Translations under genes and position numbers: made by a program
Notes under the pieces: generated by a model
Seen by the model: the letters and a program-made list of their open reading frames with translations, nothing else
Databases searched by the model: none
Told to the model about the DNA's origin: nothing
NCBI GenBank assembly: GCA_050084515.1
Contig: CM114272.1
Coordinates: 38,626,001-38,690,000 of the forward strand
Source of the DNA: Blasia pusilla
Lineage: Eukaryota; Marchantiophyta; Marchantiopsida; Blasiales
DNA: 64,000 nt
Direction: 5' to 3'
Shown here: positions 50,589 to 63,660 of the stretch, one piece after another
Position numbering within the stretch: position 1 is the first letter of the stretch
Layout of the letters: each line of letters begins with the position of its first letter

Positions 50589-52076
50589 TTAAAATACTTC
50601 GAACTTCTTTGAGGGATGAAGGGGTGGTTGGTGGATTCCTACTCCTACCTCCGACTCTCTTAAAACTACAAGCAACACATAGTACATGTGCTTACAAGGG
50701 AAATACCTTTTGCCACTTGTCTCTCTTTGGACAAAGTCATCACATGAACATGTGGGAAAGCAACAGATGTGCACCACATACACCCCTATGACACTTGAAT
50801 TTACAGTGTTGTTCCTGACCCAATACATCCTTCCTATTCCATTGCCACTCTGGACATCTTTCGTGGCGATGATCTCCATTTTTGCCTCCCGAGCTGCTGC
50901 AATTCGTTTTGCTCTCTCCACCGTTGGCCTACACATTCTGTTTCTCTTCACCCCATTTCTAGACTCAAACAGAAATAATGGATTGAGATCATCCACCTTC
51001 TCCGGGTACATGTTGACATCAATCTTGGGTTGAATACAAAATGCGAAGGTCTCTGTAATGCGAACATGCTCCGAACTTCCCCCGTCTACGAGTCTGAAAC
51101 CGGCACTTGTAAGATTGTCCACTTCGTCTTGAGTGCGATTCGTACTGTGGCGATGGGCCAAATCGTGGGGGTATTCCCGGGAGCTCCAATGGCAGCCGGA
51201 TAAGACTCACGGAAAGCGCAAGATTCATTTGGGCAGAAGAAGTACTTCAATTGATCCCCGATCCTCGTGAAACGATCAAAGGTTTTGAGTCCCCAAAACC
51301 CAGGTAGTGGTCGTCCAGTCCTTGTACAGTTCTTATTTAGGAAAGTGCCGCATGCTCTCATAATGCCATCAGATCCTGCCCTGCAGGTGGGTCCACGTCC
51401 TGGGTTGCTCCGAGATATATGCCACCGTTTTAGGTTGCAATCCACCTCCATTACCGGAATCCCATATTGTTGAACCACCCCGTGACAAAGATGTTGCGAC
51501 TTCCCAGGAACGGAGGGCTTTTGAAATAAAACATTCACTAATTTTGGAGAAGTAACTCCATCACGGATTTGGGACGGGTCCGGAGTCCCCAAATACCTGG
51601 GCGGCGTAATTTCCTCATCCAAATCAATCATCGGATTCGTTCCTCGATGCTGCCTCTTCACCTGCCTGAAGTCAAGATACTTATCTGGTCTCCATGAGTC
51701 TCGCTCCGATTGCTCTACCACCATCTGTATGGGACATCTTGAAACCCGCCCACGAATATCCCCACCAATGTGTACGTCTTGCTCGAGTGGAGTTCCAGCT
51801 ACGCACCGGTTGAAGGCTTCCACATACATTTTTTCATCACGAGATCTCACGGCCATACGACATAGAGCTCGAGATCGACGGCCCCTTTCCTTTTGTTATG
51901 CCTTTTGTGAGGAAGATATGGGATGTTGCAGACTGTAGCATTGCTCTTGCCTGGTCTTGTTGGCATGCCTCCACAAGTGAAATTCGTTGGCATGCTTGTG
52001 ACGACCTCGAGGAGGAATGAACACTTTCTGCTCCACTTGTGTTGGGGCAGAGGGCATTTTCATGAATGTTCAATCC

Positions 52077-52585
52077 CTGCAACGACGGCAATGTTAGAAG
52101 GGAACGAAAATAACCCAGGAGTCAAAGAAATAAGCGACCTGTCGGAACCAGACGGGTTGCAGGCCCGAGGCATCCCATGAACGACTCTGCAACCCGTCGG
52201 GTCCCGACGTGTTGTAACTTTAAACCTACCTACTACAACCCGTAGGAACCTGACGGGTTGCAAGGCCGAGGCATCCCATGAACGACTCTGTGACCCGTCG
52301 GGTCCCGAATGGTTGCACACTCGGGACGACACCAAACATCTGGATGCAACCCGTCAGTTTCCGTCGGGTTGCACACTCGGGCAACCCGTCGGTTTCCGTC
52401 GGGTTGCACACACGAGCAACCCGTCGGTTTCCGTCGGGTTGCACACTCGGGAAACCCGTTGCATCTGACAGCTTGCTTGGTTTCTTGGGTTTGAAATCCA
52501 TATAATTCCCATGCTTCTCACCCTGAGCTAAAACTTTACAAACAATTCTCAGCGTGAGCTTGACAAGACAAAATAGTGAACTCAC
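52077..52585 (-). other. Transposase intron of C6 with 35-bp palindrome array
   Basis: GTGAGTTC donor and CGTTGCAG acceptor. Holds the array at 52346-52475 and four isolated palindromes (about 52135, 52188, 52238 and 52291). The splice sites are good on both sides. Confidence 0.75.
52346..52475. repeat. 35-bp tandem palindrome array
   Basis: Four units starting at 52346, 52381, 52416 and 52451, exactly 35 bp apart. Each is GCAACCCGTCGGTTTCCGTCG plus the closing arm and a CACACTCGG spacer. The inner arm is CCGTCGGG instead of CCGACGGG, a change repeated in three units, so these units were amplified after that mutation. Confidence 0.8.
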
Positions 52586-54621
52586 CTGCCGCATGAAGTT
52601 TCCCCATTGTCTCATACGTACAGTCCACCAACTCAACCAAGAGCACAACTCTTTGTACATCCCCTCAATCGCATGCTTCCTCCACCACCCATGAAGTTCT
52701 TCTGGCGGTCCATGGCTTTGCTTCAAGGTTTTTTGTCCTTGCGGCGTTGGAGTAAGTGACATGCTCTGTCCTCTTATTCTCCTTGATGCAAGATTTGGTG
52801 TGCCGGGTCACTGATGTTGCCAATGGAAAGCATTCGACCTTTCCCTCTCGGTTGAACCTCTCCACCCCAGAACACTTCCCGGATAGCAATCCACCCAGGT
52901 TGTGCATTGTCCGCCATGAACCCATAAATTTCCGGAGGTGGCGTTTTGTTTTCCTTCACCACCTCCAATAAGAGTAACCAGCACATCTTCAAACTGCCAA
53001 CGTCTTCAGCCTTTACCTCACACACAAATATAGTTTTGAGTCCCTTCTCCACATGGTCATAAACGTGAGCACCCATCGTCAACCATCCGTTCAGCACTCT
53101 GTAGCAAATATCAAAGCTGACCCAGCTCCCGTAAAGATCTTCCCCTTCCCTCATTTGATCTATAAGATCGAGGCCACTCGAGGGACCTGTGGTTGACATT
53201 TTGAAGACATAGGCCCTGGATCCCTCGCCTCCTTGGCCCATGAACTGCCATCTCTGAATGAATGGAAATCTGGAGTTGGCCTTGATTCTGGCGATGGCAT
53301 CCATTTCGGCCGTCTTTCCATCCAGAACTCGTATATGACGCAGCAAATTTCGGAAGCATTCTGGATCAGCGAGAAATGCGAGATTTTCCCAGAGTTGTTT
53401 CTCCTCAACCGCCGCTCTGTCTAGGGATTCCAAGCAATTGTTCACAAATTTGTGATGTCGTTGTGAGCTTGATCACCCCGAGCTTTGAACCCGGAGAGTT
53501 TCTGAAGACCTCGGCTACTTTCTTCGCCACATCCTCCTTGATGTGTCTTTGAATTGCATCGGTCACAGGATGAGTGTGGGAGCCAACATGAACTGCCTGC
53601 CTTGTATACTCTGACGTGGAGCCCAAGTCATGGACAATGAAAAATATGTATGCAGGACACGCTCCAGCGAAGGGCGTGCGACAATGAGGACATCGATGGC
53701 CTCCCGGCGGTATTGTGGCACCCACCTCGTATGGAGTTTCTGCATTCTTGGGAATTGCGGCGTATTGACTCGCCCGTTGCGCTCTAGATACGGGCATGCT
53801 GGACTTCTACACTCCAAGGCTCCCACGCATTGGCGGCGGGAGACAATTCAAGGACCATCTGGGATGGAAGCACTGGTCCGTTGAAGCCTGCACCATCGAT
53901 GACAATCGGACTTTTTGTCCATACCCTTCAGCGTCCTCCATTCTTCTTTTGAGCGGGAGAGCGGCAAGTGGAGGCAACTCAAAAATGCAATTACCATAAA
54001 TGCGTGGGCGGCGGCTCATCGACAAGAATGTGCTTGAACATTTTCAAGGCGCAGACGAAAGCAAACTATTGCGATACTCGCAAGAGAACGCAGTAGGCGG
54101 ACACAAGGCCCGATTGGTGTCCAAGCAGATCCGCTGAGGTTGATAACATCCGGAATCTCTTCAAGAAGAACAACATTGTTACGAGTGTGCAAAGTTGGAG
54201 TCGAAGCCGGATCTGCAGAGCTTGGAATTGCAAACGTGACATTTCGGAGCACTAGGAAATTCTAGACCGTCTACTTGGGAAACAGAGGCGAATTCGGGGC
54301 GGGCCGTAAACTCTGTATTGACCATTTGCTCTGGTAGGAGATTCCATACTTTACGATGAGGTCACTAGCTGGACCGTCTCACCTATTATGTCTTCCGTAC
54401 CTTCCACCTAACATCTTTGGATACAAAGATGGTTCCAATTGAAGAAGAAATCGAGCAGACAGAAAATTTTCATCCCTTGCTCGAAAGACTCACGAGCTTG
54501 GGGTCGAATGATTTCTGATTGAGGAAGGGCCGCATGATGACGCCACAAGTGAGCTTAACATAATTATCCATTCCAAGAAGATTCCTACGGAGGAGAGGCG
54601 AGAATGAGAATGAGAATATTT

Positions 54622-54629
54622 AATTTATA
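54622..54629 (-). promoter_or_regulatory. TATA box of the transposase gene (C6)
   Basis: TATAAATT on the minus strand in conserved context with C2 and C5. Confidence 0.5.
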
Positions 54630-55561
54630 GTGAATAGGAAGCAGATACTCCTACAGATTTTTTGACAAGATGAATTCGGTGGGGAGATTGTATGCGACAC
54701 AATGGATCCATTCAGTAACACATTCAATTGTGTTGCAATATGTTACCGGATTTGGGAAGCAGAGGGTTGCGCATCACTTGGAACCCGTCGGAGTCTGGTA
54801 ACTCGAAATTACCGAAGCTTACGAAGCACGCAACGATCGGCATCGGACGGGTTGCACGTCGCTAAACATTGTCGGCGAGCAACCCGTCGCTCTCCGCGAC
54901 TTCTTGGGATACCGCTCCTTCTTGCTCGAAGATGCCGTGGCGTGCAAACCGTCTGTTTCGGCGAGTTCGCGGGTGCCTCACCTTTTAGCCCAAAGACGGC
55001 GAGGCGTGCAACCGTCGCCGTCCAACGGGTTGCGCAAAGCGTCGCCTTGTGGTGCGCCAGCCAGACTCGGCGACTTGCGGGAAGCCATTGTTCCTAACCC
55101 TTGATGAGGGAAGCGTGCAACCCAACAGATCTCCGACGGATTGCCCAAAATACGTCCCGTTTCCGTCCCAAACACGGCGGAGGCGCGCAACATGTCGGTC
55201 TTCGACGGCTTGCGCGGGTACCTCGCGTTGTTTTCCAAATACGAAGGAGGCGCTCAACCCGTCCGTCTCCGACGGGTTGCTCACGCAAGTGGCGACGTTC
55301 GCAGGATGGCGGAGGTGCGCAACATGTTGGTCTCCGACGGGTTGCGCGGGTACCTCGCGTTCTTTTCCGAAAGACGCGGGGCGCTCAACCCGTCGGTCTC
55401 CGGCGGGTTGCGCGCGTGGTGTACGTACCAGGATGGCGGAGCCGCAAAACCTGTCGGACTCCGACGGGTTGCAATTTTTCACGTTCGGACTTCCGTAACA
55501 TTCGGCACGTCGCCGTCGAAAGGACGACGGCACCCAACGGTCAGCCCAACGGCTAGAAAAG
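54630..55561. repeat. Divergent promoter region of C6 with palindrome array
   Basis: About twelve palindromes, most with deletions, spaced roughly 55-70 bp between 54780 and 55490. The same spacers occur as in C5 (CTCGCG, AAGACGGCGG). It ends at the CAACGGTCAGCCCAACGGC block. No gene. Confidence 0.7.
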
Positions 55562-55569
55562 TATAAATA
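55562..55569 (+). promoter_or_regulatory. TATA box of the ParB/methyltransferase gene (C6)
   Basis: TATAAATA, 280 bp upstream of the ATG at 55842. Flanks match C4 and C5. Confidence 0.6.
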
Positions 55570-57009
55570 GGGCAGAAATCGCTCATTTCTGGTTTCTCAT
55601 TTCGCGATCATCATTCCTCACTCCTCACTCTCCCGCGCAGCAACTGATCAGATACGAAGGGGCTTTTCACGCGGCGACACATCGCGAGTCGATAGGAGGG
55701 AACGAGAGCGAGACGGTTTGACTGAGCGATATCGGGACGATTCGAGCTAACCATCGAGGCGATAAGAGCTCCCATCTCGACATCAGCAAGGCGACTGATC
55801 AAGGGATTTGTCGTGGGCATAGGTGGAGGCATTTCGGAAAAATGACGAGAAAAAACACAAGCCAACAAGTGCAGGAGCTTCACTCCCAAGTCCATTAGGA
55901 CTCTGCGTCGGCTTCTCCTGGGCCTCGTTCGCGAATGAAATTAGGCGGCAGGAAATCGAGGAGCGGAAAGGGAAGCGGAGATGCACAACCAAGTGCTTCG
56001 GCGAGAGGTGTTCAAGCGGCGCTAGATAAAGCGAACGAAAGAGGCCGAGCGTCGCAGGCCTTGAAGAAAAGGATCGCCGAGCGAAAAAGAGAAAAGAAGC
56101 GTGGACGGGGGCGTCGGTGAGAGGGCAAAATTGGCTAAAGCGGCGGGAAAAAGCGATAGCCATTGGCGATAGCCAGCCCGTCCAACCGTAAGTGTTGAGA
56201 TGCGGAAATGTCCCCACGAAGTCGCGGACACAATCAACATAGTGGAATCAACACCGTTCAAATCGATGACAGCGAGGTCATGAGGACCGCCCGGCGTGGA
56301 GATGGTGGACATGGCGAAGAAGCGAAGAGCGGTCATTCGACTCCAAGCATGGCGGAGGACATCGACCTCTATCGGATCGACGAGTTCCTAGTCGATTTGC
56401 CAGCCTGTCTCGGACAAGTTGGTGGTCAAGAAACCGACTCCATTTTCGGCGGGTAAGAGAGGTTCGGGTTTTTAATTATGTGAATTGCAATTCATTGGGA
56501 TTTCAGTGTAGCTTATTCCTCTTGTCCCGGTTCGACGGGTGGTAAAGCGAGATGGCACTCATGGAGGGCCACAACGCCCGAGGATTCCACTCTGCCGATA
56601 AAGGACAATGGAATACGTCCGCGAAATCTGATCCGAGCGAGGGACATCGCAAAGCTAAAACAATCGGCGGCGATAGCATCATACGTGGACAACTTTCCTC
56701 CCTTCTATGTTCAGCCTTACGACGAGCATGGAACCCAAGCTCACAGTTACCGAGGAGGACTTGGAAAATCTCGACACATTCTCGGAGGATGCGAGACCAG
56801 GACTTGAAGGCAAGTTGAGGGCACGGAATTCAGTGGATGAGGAATGCATTTCTTCATCTAGGATGGAAATCACGGAGTTCATGGCGTGGACCAAGTTTGG
56901 AGGAGCGCCCCAACTCATTGGAGGCACATTTCTGCGTCAAGGCGGTGGTCCTTCACCCATACCCTCATCACATGGCGACGGTGGAGATGGCAATGCATGC
57001 CATGAACAC

Positions 57010-58019
57010 GTGAGTATCTTTAACACTTTCGCAACTCGTCGGACTCCGACGAGTTGCTTGATTGATGAATGGGTTAGGTTTGCTTAGGCAGAAAGCAACT
57101 CGTCGGACTCCGACGGGTTGCTAGACTGCACGCTTTTCCGGATGTTTTTTTAAGATTGCAACTTGTCGGACTCTGACGACTTGTTTGATGGAACATAGAT
57201 TTAACTAGTTTTTGGCCCAAAGCAAACCGTCGGAGTCCGACGGGTTGCTCGACAGGCCGCCTTGTGAGGATGTTTTTTGAAGAGTGCAACTCGTCGGGCT
57301 CCGACGACTTGTTTGATTGAACATAGATTTAACTAGTTTTTGGCCCAAAGCAAATCGTCGGAGTCGGACGGGTTGCTCGATAGGCCGCCTTGTGAGGTTG
57401 TTTTTTAAGAATGCAACTCGTCGGACTCCGACGAGTTGCTCGAGTGATTGCAGGTTTAGAAGGTTTGTGCCCCAAAGCAACCCGTCGGAGTCCGACGGGT
57501 TGCTTGCCTCGAAACTGTTTTTGGCCGAAATCAACCCGTCGGTCTCCGACGGGTTGATATGGGGAAAAATAGCTTCGAGGCAAGCAACCCGTCGGACTCC
57601 AACGGGTTGCTTTAGGAAAAACCTTCTAAACCTCTGATCCTTTCGAGGAACTCGTCGAGTCCGGCGAGTTGCATTCTTAAAAACAACCTCACAAAAGGAC
57701 CTATCAGCAACCCGTCGAACTCCGACGGTTTGCTTTGGGCCAAAAACTAGTTAAATCTATGTTCAATCAAACAAGTCGTCGAGTCCGACGAGTTGCAATC
57801 TTAAAAAAACATCCGAAAAAGCGTGTAGTCCAGCAACCCGTCGGAGTCCGACGAGTTGCTTACCTGCCATTAGCAAATCTGATTGCAAACCGTCGGACTC
57901 TGACGGGTTGCATCATTTAGCTTGTTGCTAGAATCCGACCCTGGTGTGGCGACCCGTCGAGTCCGGCGGGTTGCGAGGAACCCATGTAATTTCCTGACGG
58001 GTTGAGTTTGGATGTGCAG
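57010..58019 (+). repeat. Intron 2 of C6 with palindromes
   Basis: 1010 bp, the longest intron 2. About fifteen palindromes, among them perfect ones at 57031-57057 and 57413-57439 (GCAACTCGTCGGA arms) and 57477-57503 (GCAACCCGTCGGA arms). Part of it (57230-57440 against 57480-57830) looks like an inverted duplication, because spacers such as GGCCCAAAGCAA and TTGCTTTGGGCC occur in opposite orientations. Confidence 0.8.
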
Positions 58020-60000
58020 GATTGTATCGGAAGGGAATGTCACCCACCATTGGATCCAGGACTGCGATCGGGTGAGGAAGGTGCTTACGACGCACGCGGG
58101 AGAGTACAGGGGGTTCTTGGGCGATGCCCTCGTCAATCAGATGCTTGCAAAGGGTGCTCAGATTAAGAAGAAAACCTGGGCAAACAAGTTTATTTCTCAA
58201 GATGCGGCCAGTAACCATCCTTTTTGGTCGAAGATACAGGCCGAAGAAAAGCGCGACCGAGGTGGGAGCGGAGAGAGAAGGTATCTGCGTCTGAGCGTGC
58301 CAAATTCATCCAAGCTGTTGTATCTACTGCAACGAAATACACGGCGAGCAAGATGCAGCGATACATCAGCATTCTCAACCCCCAACTTGGTCCAAAGTTC
58401 TACAAGGAGCTCAAGGCGATTATCAAGCGTCATAGGAAGAGGGATGAAGATCCGCATGGTCGGATTGGGGAGAAAGTGTCGCTGGATCGCGTGCATCTTT
58501 TTGCGCTATCCGGGATTAGCGAGTTCAGGAGGATACGACTGATGAAAATCTGTCTCGAGGGCTCAGAGGCCCGGAAGAGGGCGGCACACCATCCTCCGGG
58601 TGTGTCCGATCCGATGATCTCGCATTAGCTCGCGAATGGTCGATTCCGGGATGCGTTGCGGGTAATCGGGAATTCCGTCTTTGGGCGGTGCAAGCGGAGC
58701 TCGAAGATTAGAGCCCATTCGCCGGAAGCAAACCTTGAAAGTTCGGAGATTACGAGGTTTGGCTCGGCGACATCCGGGACAAGCCAACAAAAAACCAGGA
58801 TTCAAGACCATGTTCAAGGTTTGCGTCCTCCCTCGGCGAGCTTGACGAAGAAGTAGAGGGTAACAAACGGGATCAAGCGAAGAAGAAGCGAGATCTACTG
58901 AGAGCGAGCGGCCGATAATGTTCGACTAAAAGCGCCCAACGGATGGTATTCGGTACCTCGTCCAATGTAAGAACGCAGTGCGTGGGGAAAATTGCCGGCG
59001 ACCTTGAAATGCGGATGCGAGAGACATTCTCCATGTACGGCGTGGAGATGGGTCAAACACATGTCGGATTGGGAGGTGGAGAATTTCCCCATTTGGCTCG
59101 ACTTCAACGACCACTCAAGACATCACGGATAAGGACTTACGAGTGCTTCATGATGCGTGGCCTCAAGACAAGACGACATCCCCAATTTTGTCGGCTGAAG
59201 ACTTCTTCGGAGGAGATGCTGAAAAGTAGGCCACGAGACAAGTGAGTTGGCTTCCAAGGTCCGAACGACCAAAGACAAATCCACAGCGGGTCTCAAAGGC
59301 AAAGGCGAGGGGAGGGAAAAATTCAGAGGCCAAGGCGCCCAAAGAGAGCTGAAGATGAGTGGTCGAGGCGGAATCGTCGGACGGCGAGGAGAGAGGGTCC
59401 GACCAGGTCCTCGGCGAAGAAAACGCCACGAATCCGAGGTCATAGAAACCCCGACAAGCCGTCCCCAGACTAGGAGAAGCGAGCGAGAGGTGCGGGTTGT
59501 CCCAAGGAGAATAAAGCCCATCATCCTTGGGAAGACAGACAAACAACGACCGGACAAGCGTCCTCCTTGATTCACCTCTTTCTTTGGATGAGTGAACAAC
59601 TTCGATTCATGCAAGCGTCGACAAGCGCCATCGAAAAATTGACAACGCGGCCCGGCACGGAAGCTCCAACGAAACCGCACGCTGCCTGGGCGGTGAATGG
59701 AGTGGTGCAAGAGGTTGCGGTGGATCTCTTGATCGCCGATCGCCCTCGGGTTGCAACTTTGGGGCAAAAATCCGGCGGACGAGGTACTGAGTGGAATCTG
59801 CCGCTCACTTATGACCAGATTGCACTTTTGTTCTCCTTTGCAGGACGCTTATCCGAGTGAGGGCTGCTTCTTGGTGTTTCTTGGAGGGAGCGAGGGCGAG
59901 CTCTTCAACCTCCAGTCGTCAAGAGGTCGCTAAAGTGGAGGACGCACTGTCGTGGATCATAAAAACAGTACCCACTCCAACCGCGACGAGTCAAATTCGG

Positions 60001-60529
60001 GTAAGGCTCAATTCTGTACAATAATTTCAATTATCTTATAATGATGTGTAGAATCGGTCAATCTGGGTTTTTTTCCGTGAGCAACCCGTCGGAAGGCGGC
60101 GGGTTCTTTGGCTTAGAGCGCCCATGCTCTGGTGAGAGCAACCCGTCGATTTCCGACGGGTTGCATCTTTCCCACATACACAGGGAAAACCGCGGTGTAC
60201 CTGCAACCCGTCAGAACCCGACGGGTTGCAGTTGATTTTGGTTTTGGGATGCAACCTGTCTAATAGCGACGGGTTGCTATCAAACGGGTTGCTCTCAGGC
60301 GAGCATGGGCTGGTCTAGGTCAGCAGCCCGTCGCCTTCCGACGGGTTGCATCCGAAAACCAAAATCAACTTGGAAAACCCAAAAGAAACTGCAACCCGTT
60401 GGGTTCCGAGATGTTGGTCCGGGACAAAACAACCCGTCGGACTCCAACACGTTGATCCAAAGTCAGTTATTGAAAATCTTCTCAAGGCAACTTTTTTAGT
60501 TTCTGACATTGTTTCGTGCTGATTTTCAG
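60001..60529 (+). repeat. Intron 3 of C6 with palindromes
   Basis: 529 bp, GTAAGG to TTTTCAG. Six to seven palindromes (about 60080, 60139, 60202, 60251, 60324, 60391 and 60431), CCCGTCGG form. Confidence 0.75.
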
Positions 60530-60562
60530 ATGGACCACTCCTACGTGTACTGCTTCGTTCGG

Positions 60563-61726
60563 TGTAATGTCTAAGTGTTTCTTATTTACCGTTAATTATA
60601 GAGTTCGATCCCCAAGAGGATAATTGTTGGATGAAAAGAGAGTATAAGGTGATGATTATGTTGTAAAAGTGTAATTGATTATGTAATTCAATTGTAGTAT
60701 TCCAGTATCAGCTTCCGATCCTTCTTAGTACCTATATTTTCTTCTTCAATTCTCTCGAGTGGAGTTTAAAGGACGCTCAGGCAATTTGTTCTCTCATCAT
60801 CTCGGAACCTCACAGAGACCTCAAGAATAAAGCTGGCTTCTCCTACTTTCGGAACTCAATCCGTCGGGGTAGGTTACTCTCTGTCAAACAGATTTCATAC
60901 AACTTTATATTGATTATTCCATTGATGAGAAAGGTTCTTTGATTCACTCTGACTCAGCGGACCCAAAAGAATGTTCAGACATAAGCATCGCACATCAGAA
61001 TGAATGAATGAATGCTTTACTACTCCATCAAGAATTGGAAGACTTCAAAGTATCTACAAGCTCGAGAGGGTACAACTCTCTTGCTCGGACCATTCCTACA
61101 AAGCATAAGGACGTCATGAGCGAATGATGCTAATAGCTTCATCTGTTTCTTAAATATTCTCGAGAGTAGGATCGTTTCTATGATCCGGCGTTCTTGATGA
61201 AGTTGGTGTCTCTTCAATATCTCAGAACTACCTAGATCTATGGTTCTCTTAGCTTTTCCTACGATCCCTATGAATCCGCGGTACAAAACTGTCCTAACTA
61301 CCAATTTGATACAAAGGGTCACGCCTTTTCCTAGTCTAATTGTTTAAACTATGTGTCGGTTCAAATCTCAATCATCTTTGAGCCATTTGCGCTAAATTTC
61401 CGGAGGACGAAATTCTTTCTTCTTCTTCGTGCTTCGTGCTTCGCTCTTCGTGCTTCGTTCAAGAGCGAGGTACTTCGTATATAGAGCTTTGTTAGACTTT
61501 GTTAAACTCTATTAAGCTTCGCTGAGCTTTTATACTTCTTTACAGCTTTTGATTCTCCTCTAAAGCAAATCCTTGATCTTTATCTCTCTGCCTTGTCTTC
61601 GGAGCTTGGTGATTCACTTATTCTTCTTCATAATAATAGATAATCATAATCAAAATCATAATATACAAGAGTCTTCGTTGAATAAAAAGATATATTCTTC
61701 AAGATTACAAAATTGTGGGTATCACA
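60563..61726 (-). repeat. Gypsy-2 LTR, minus strand
   Basis: 1164 bp, TGTGATACCCACAATTTTG (at 61726, reading left) to ACATTACA at 60563. More diverged than the pair at 3938 and 24342. Confidence 0.85.
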
Positions 61727-61765
61727 TACCCCCTCCCTCAAATGTGAGCCGCGCCGGCTTAACAC

Positions 61766-63660
61766 TTCATGATGTATCTGCTATCTCCATAAATGTGTCG
61801 TCTAAATTATCAAATTCAGGGGTAGGCACCAAACGGCCATGAATCGTAGAAGGTTTGTTGATAATGTTAGGGGTATGATTGCGCATTCTTTCTCGCGATA
61901 TGTTAACAACTAAGTGACTCCCGAGGACTTCATTCTGGACTAAGACATTAGATGGAGTGAATGGTGGTAATTCTTCAAGAGTAATGGAAAGAGTGGGTAC
62001 TACTTCTGGAAGAGATTTAGTATGATTGTCGAATTGGCGCTTCCAATGTTTGTTGATGTAGTCGATTTCCTCGTTCATCTGCTCTTCGAAGTTCTTGCTT
62101 GCTTCGTCGACCAGTTCTTTGACATCGCCGGGTCCATCGGGCCGTTGAGTAGCCATTTGTGCCTCCAAAGGCTGCGATCCTCCCGGTAGCCTCCGCCCCT
62201 TTGTGCCAATAAGTCTTTGTTCGCTTCTTGATGTTCTTGAAGCGGCCGAAGACTCGGCATCTTTGGATCGACAACTTCTTGAATTCGGTTTGAACTCAGT
62301 ATCGATGTCGATACTTGTCAATGAGGTCGAAGCCTCCTTGATCTGCGAAACTAAGCGATCCGCCCCACATTCGAGGTTAAGCGCCAAACTTTCCCATTGG
62401 CGTGCGTTAGGTGCCGTCGACTTTGGACCAAGTCGCTCGAGTTTTCGCGGCGTGGTGCGTTTCTTGAGTTCTTGGTTTTGTATTTGCAGATTCGTTTACG
62501 CTACTCGACGACAGTGCTTAGTGGTCGACGAAGCTTGGGCTCTGCAGTTGAGGTCGTGCAAGCCTTCTAAATAATCGCCCACGGACGCCTTATCCTCGAG
62601 TTGAAGAACCGGCGGAGTTGGTTCATGACGGAAGGCGCCAATTGCAAGAACCACATCATATAAATGCGCCGTCTGCGACATGAGACAAAGCGTAGGTTGA
62701 TGATCCCTTGCCCATGGGGTCTCGTCGGAATCCTCTGCATGAGGTTTTGGGTCGGGGTGATTCAAAATTGACCCGGCCTCGCTTTGGCGAGGCATTTCGT
62801 TGATAACCGTCTTTCTTCAAAGCCGAAGTGTGCGGATGTTCTTTGAGGTGCTTCGGAGGGAGTGGTGACTTTGCGGCTACCCTGGTACTAGTTGCGCCTT
62901 TCCGTGGTAGTCGGACGGGGTCACGCCGCGACGATCTAACGCCTCCTTTGCGGTCAATTCCTACTTGTGAATATAAAGGTGAATCAAGAAAGGAGAGAGG
63001 AAGGACTTCGTGCTTGGATGAAGCACGTCCACCATTCCTAAATGCGTGCCCGTCCACAAAAGGAGCAAAGTCGACTCTGGGGCTTGAGGGTCGAGGTGTT
63101 GATTCGGATGATGTAGCACATCTTCAAGATTTTGTTCGTCGGATAGTAAGAACGCGAGGATAAAACAGGTCATCGGATGTTTGCAAAAGCCCGACCAAAG
63201 ACGGGCGGAGAGAGTGACAAAGCCTTGTAGCCGTTCCTGCCCAGGCGCTCAGACGTGACACACCCGAGTGCACAAAAATTCTTCATGTTTGACGAGCAAC
63301 TCCGTGTCATACTCGTACTCTGGCGCATCCGGGAGCAGATAAGTTGCTCTCCAGTCGTCTGCCGTCCAATGTTGGTGAGCTCGATCATCAAGACCCTTCT
63401 TTCAAATTTGGCGTGCAGACGCGCGGCGGCTTCGCCAGGAGTTCTCCTGATGTTAGAGTCGATTGGCTTGAAAGAAAGTTGCCAACGATCGCTCCTCGTA
63501 ACCCGATCGACTCGGTGACAACTTGGTATGTCGGCATCGCCGCGCCGCGAGAATGGGTGTGGCGTCTTCGCGAGGCATGTTGCTAGGTCGATCTCGATGG
63601 ACACCGCGCTTTGGCCTGCTATGCAACTTTGTGGTGATCCCGTCCATGAAAATACCCGCT
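61766..63660 (-). pseudogene. Post-integrase ORF of gypsy-2, minus strand
   Basis: Starts MDGITTKLHSRPKRGVHRDR near 63650. Passes EERSLATFFQAN, a middle with GCVTSERLGRNGYKALSLSPP and PKRGRVNFESP, and ends with a coiled coil and the MRNHTPNIINKPSTIHG block, stop near 61766. It is the same gene as 22316-24303, with several frameshifts. Comparison of the three copies would allow the original reading frame to be inferred. Function unknown. Confidence 0.6.

Larger units (their letters stand above)
50589..54560 (-). pseudogene. MULE-like transposase with SWIM zinc finger, copy C6
   Basis: Best transposase copy for the C-terminal half. Core 53445-52774: RHIRVLDGKTAEMDAIARIK, AHVYDHVEKGLKTIFVCEVK, LLLLEVVKENK, then YGFMADNAQPGWIAIREVF with the Asp that C2 has lost. 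After the CTVRMRQWGNFMRQ segment comes intron 52585-52077, then CPLPQHKWSRKCSFLLEVVT, a 250-residue block (51856-51086) with CRAGSDGIMRACGTFLNKN and FFCPNESCAF, and a SWIM motif CSCDDF...FPCKHMYYVLL (CxCx15CxH) near 50700. SWIM fingers are usual at MULE transposase C-termini. The N-terminal part above 53500 is frame-broken. Confidence 0.75.
50171..60562. mobile_element. Composite element copy C6 (end A, transposase, ParB/methyltransferase gene to exon 4)
   Basis: The longest continuous copy: end A at about 50171, full transposase (minus), divergent promoter, exons 1-3 and the first 33 bp of exon 4 (plus). It is then cut at 60562 by a gypsy-2 LTR. The part right of about 53500 has many 1-5-bp indels relative to C2, C4 and C5. 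Confidence 0.8.
55842..60562 (+). pseudogene. ParB/DNA-methyltransferase gene, copy C6
   Basis: Exon 1 55842-56452, exon 2 56552-57009 (donor GTGAGTAT), intron 2 57010-58019, exon 3 58020-60000 (donor GTAAGGCT), intron 3 60001-60529 with a good TTTTCAG acceptor, and exon 4 from 60530, cut after CFVR at 60562. Domains are the same as in C4 and C5, but the frame is broken many times by short indels, for example in the DGNH block of exon 2 and around ADRPRVATLG at the motif IV position. Pieces that read well are exon 3 near 58224-58628 and the SYDQIALLFSFAGRL stretch (here LTYDQIALL). Confidence 0.7.

Noticed and set aside
50686-51033. Plus-strand open frame, copy of the one at 14614
   Set aside because: Conserved only because the minus-strand transposase frame is conserved.
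57317-57637. Short open frames rich in peptides such as NPSESDGLL, ATRRTPTSC and QPVGVRRVA
   Set aside because: They are translations of the palindrome and its spacers in different frames; the same peptides appear on both strands wherever palindromes cluster.
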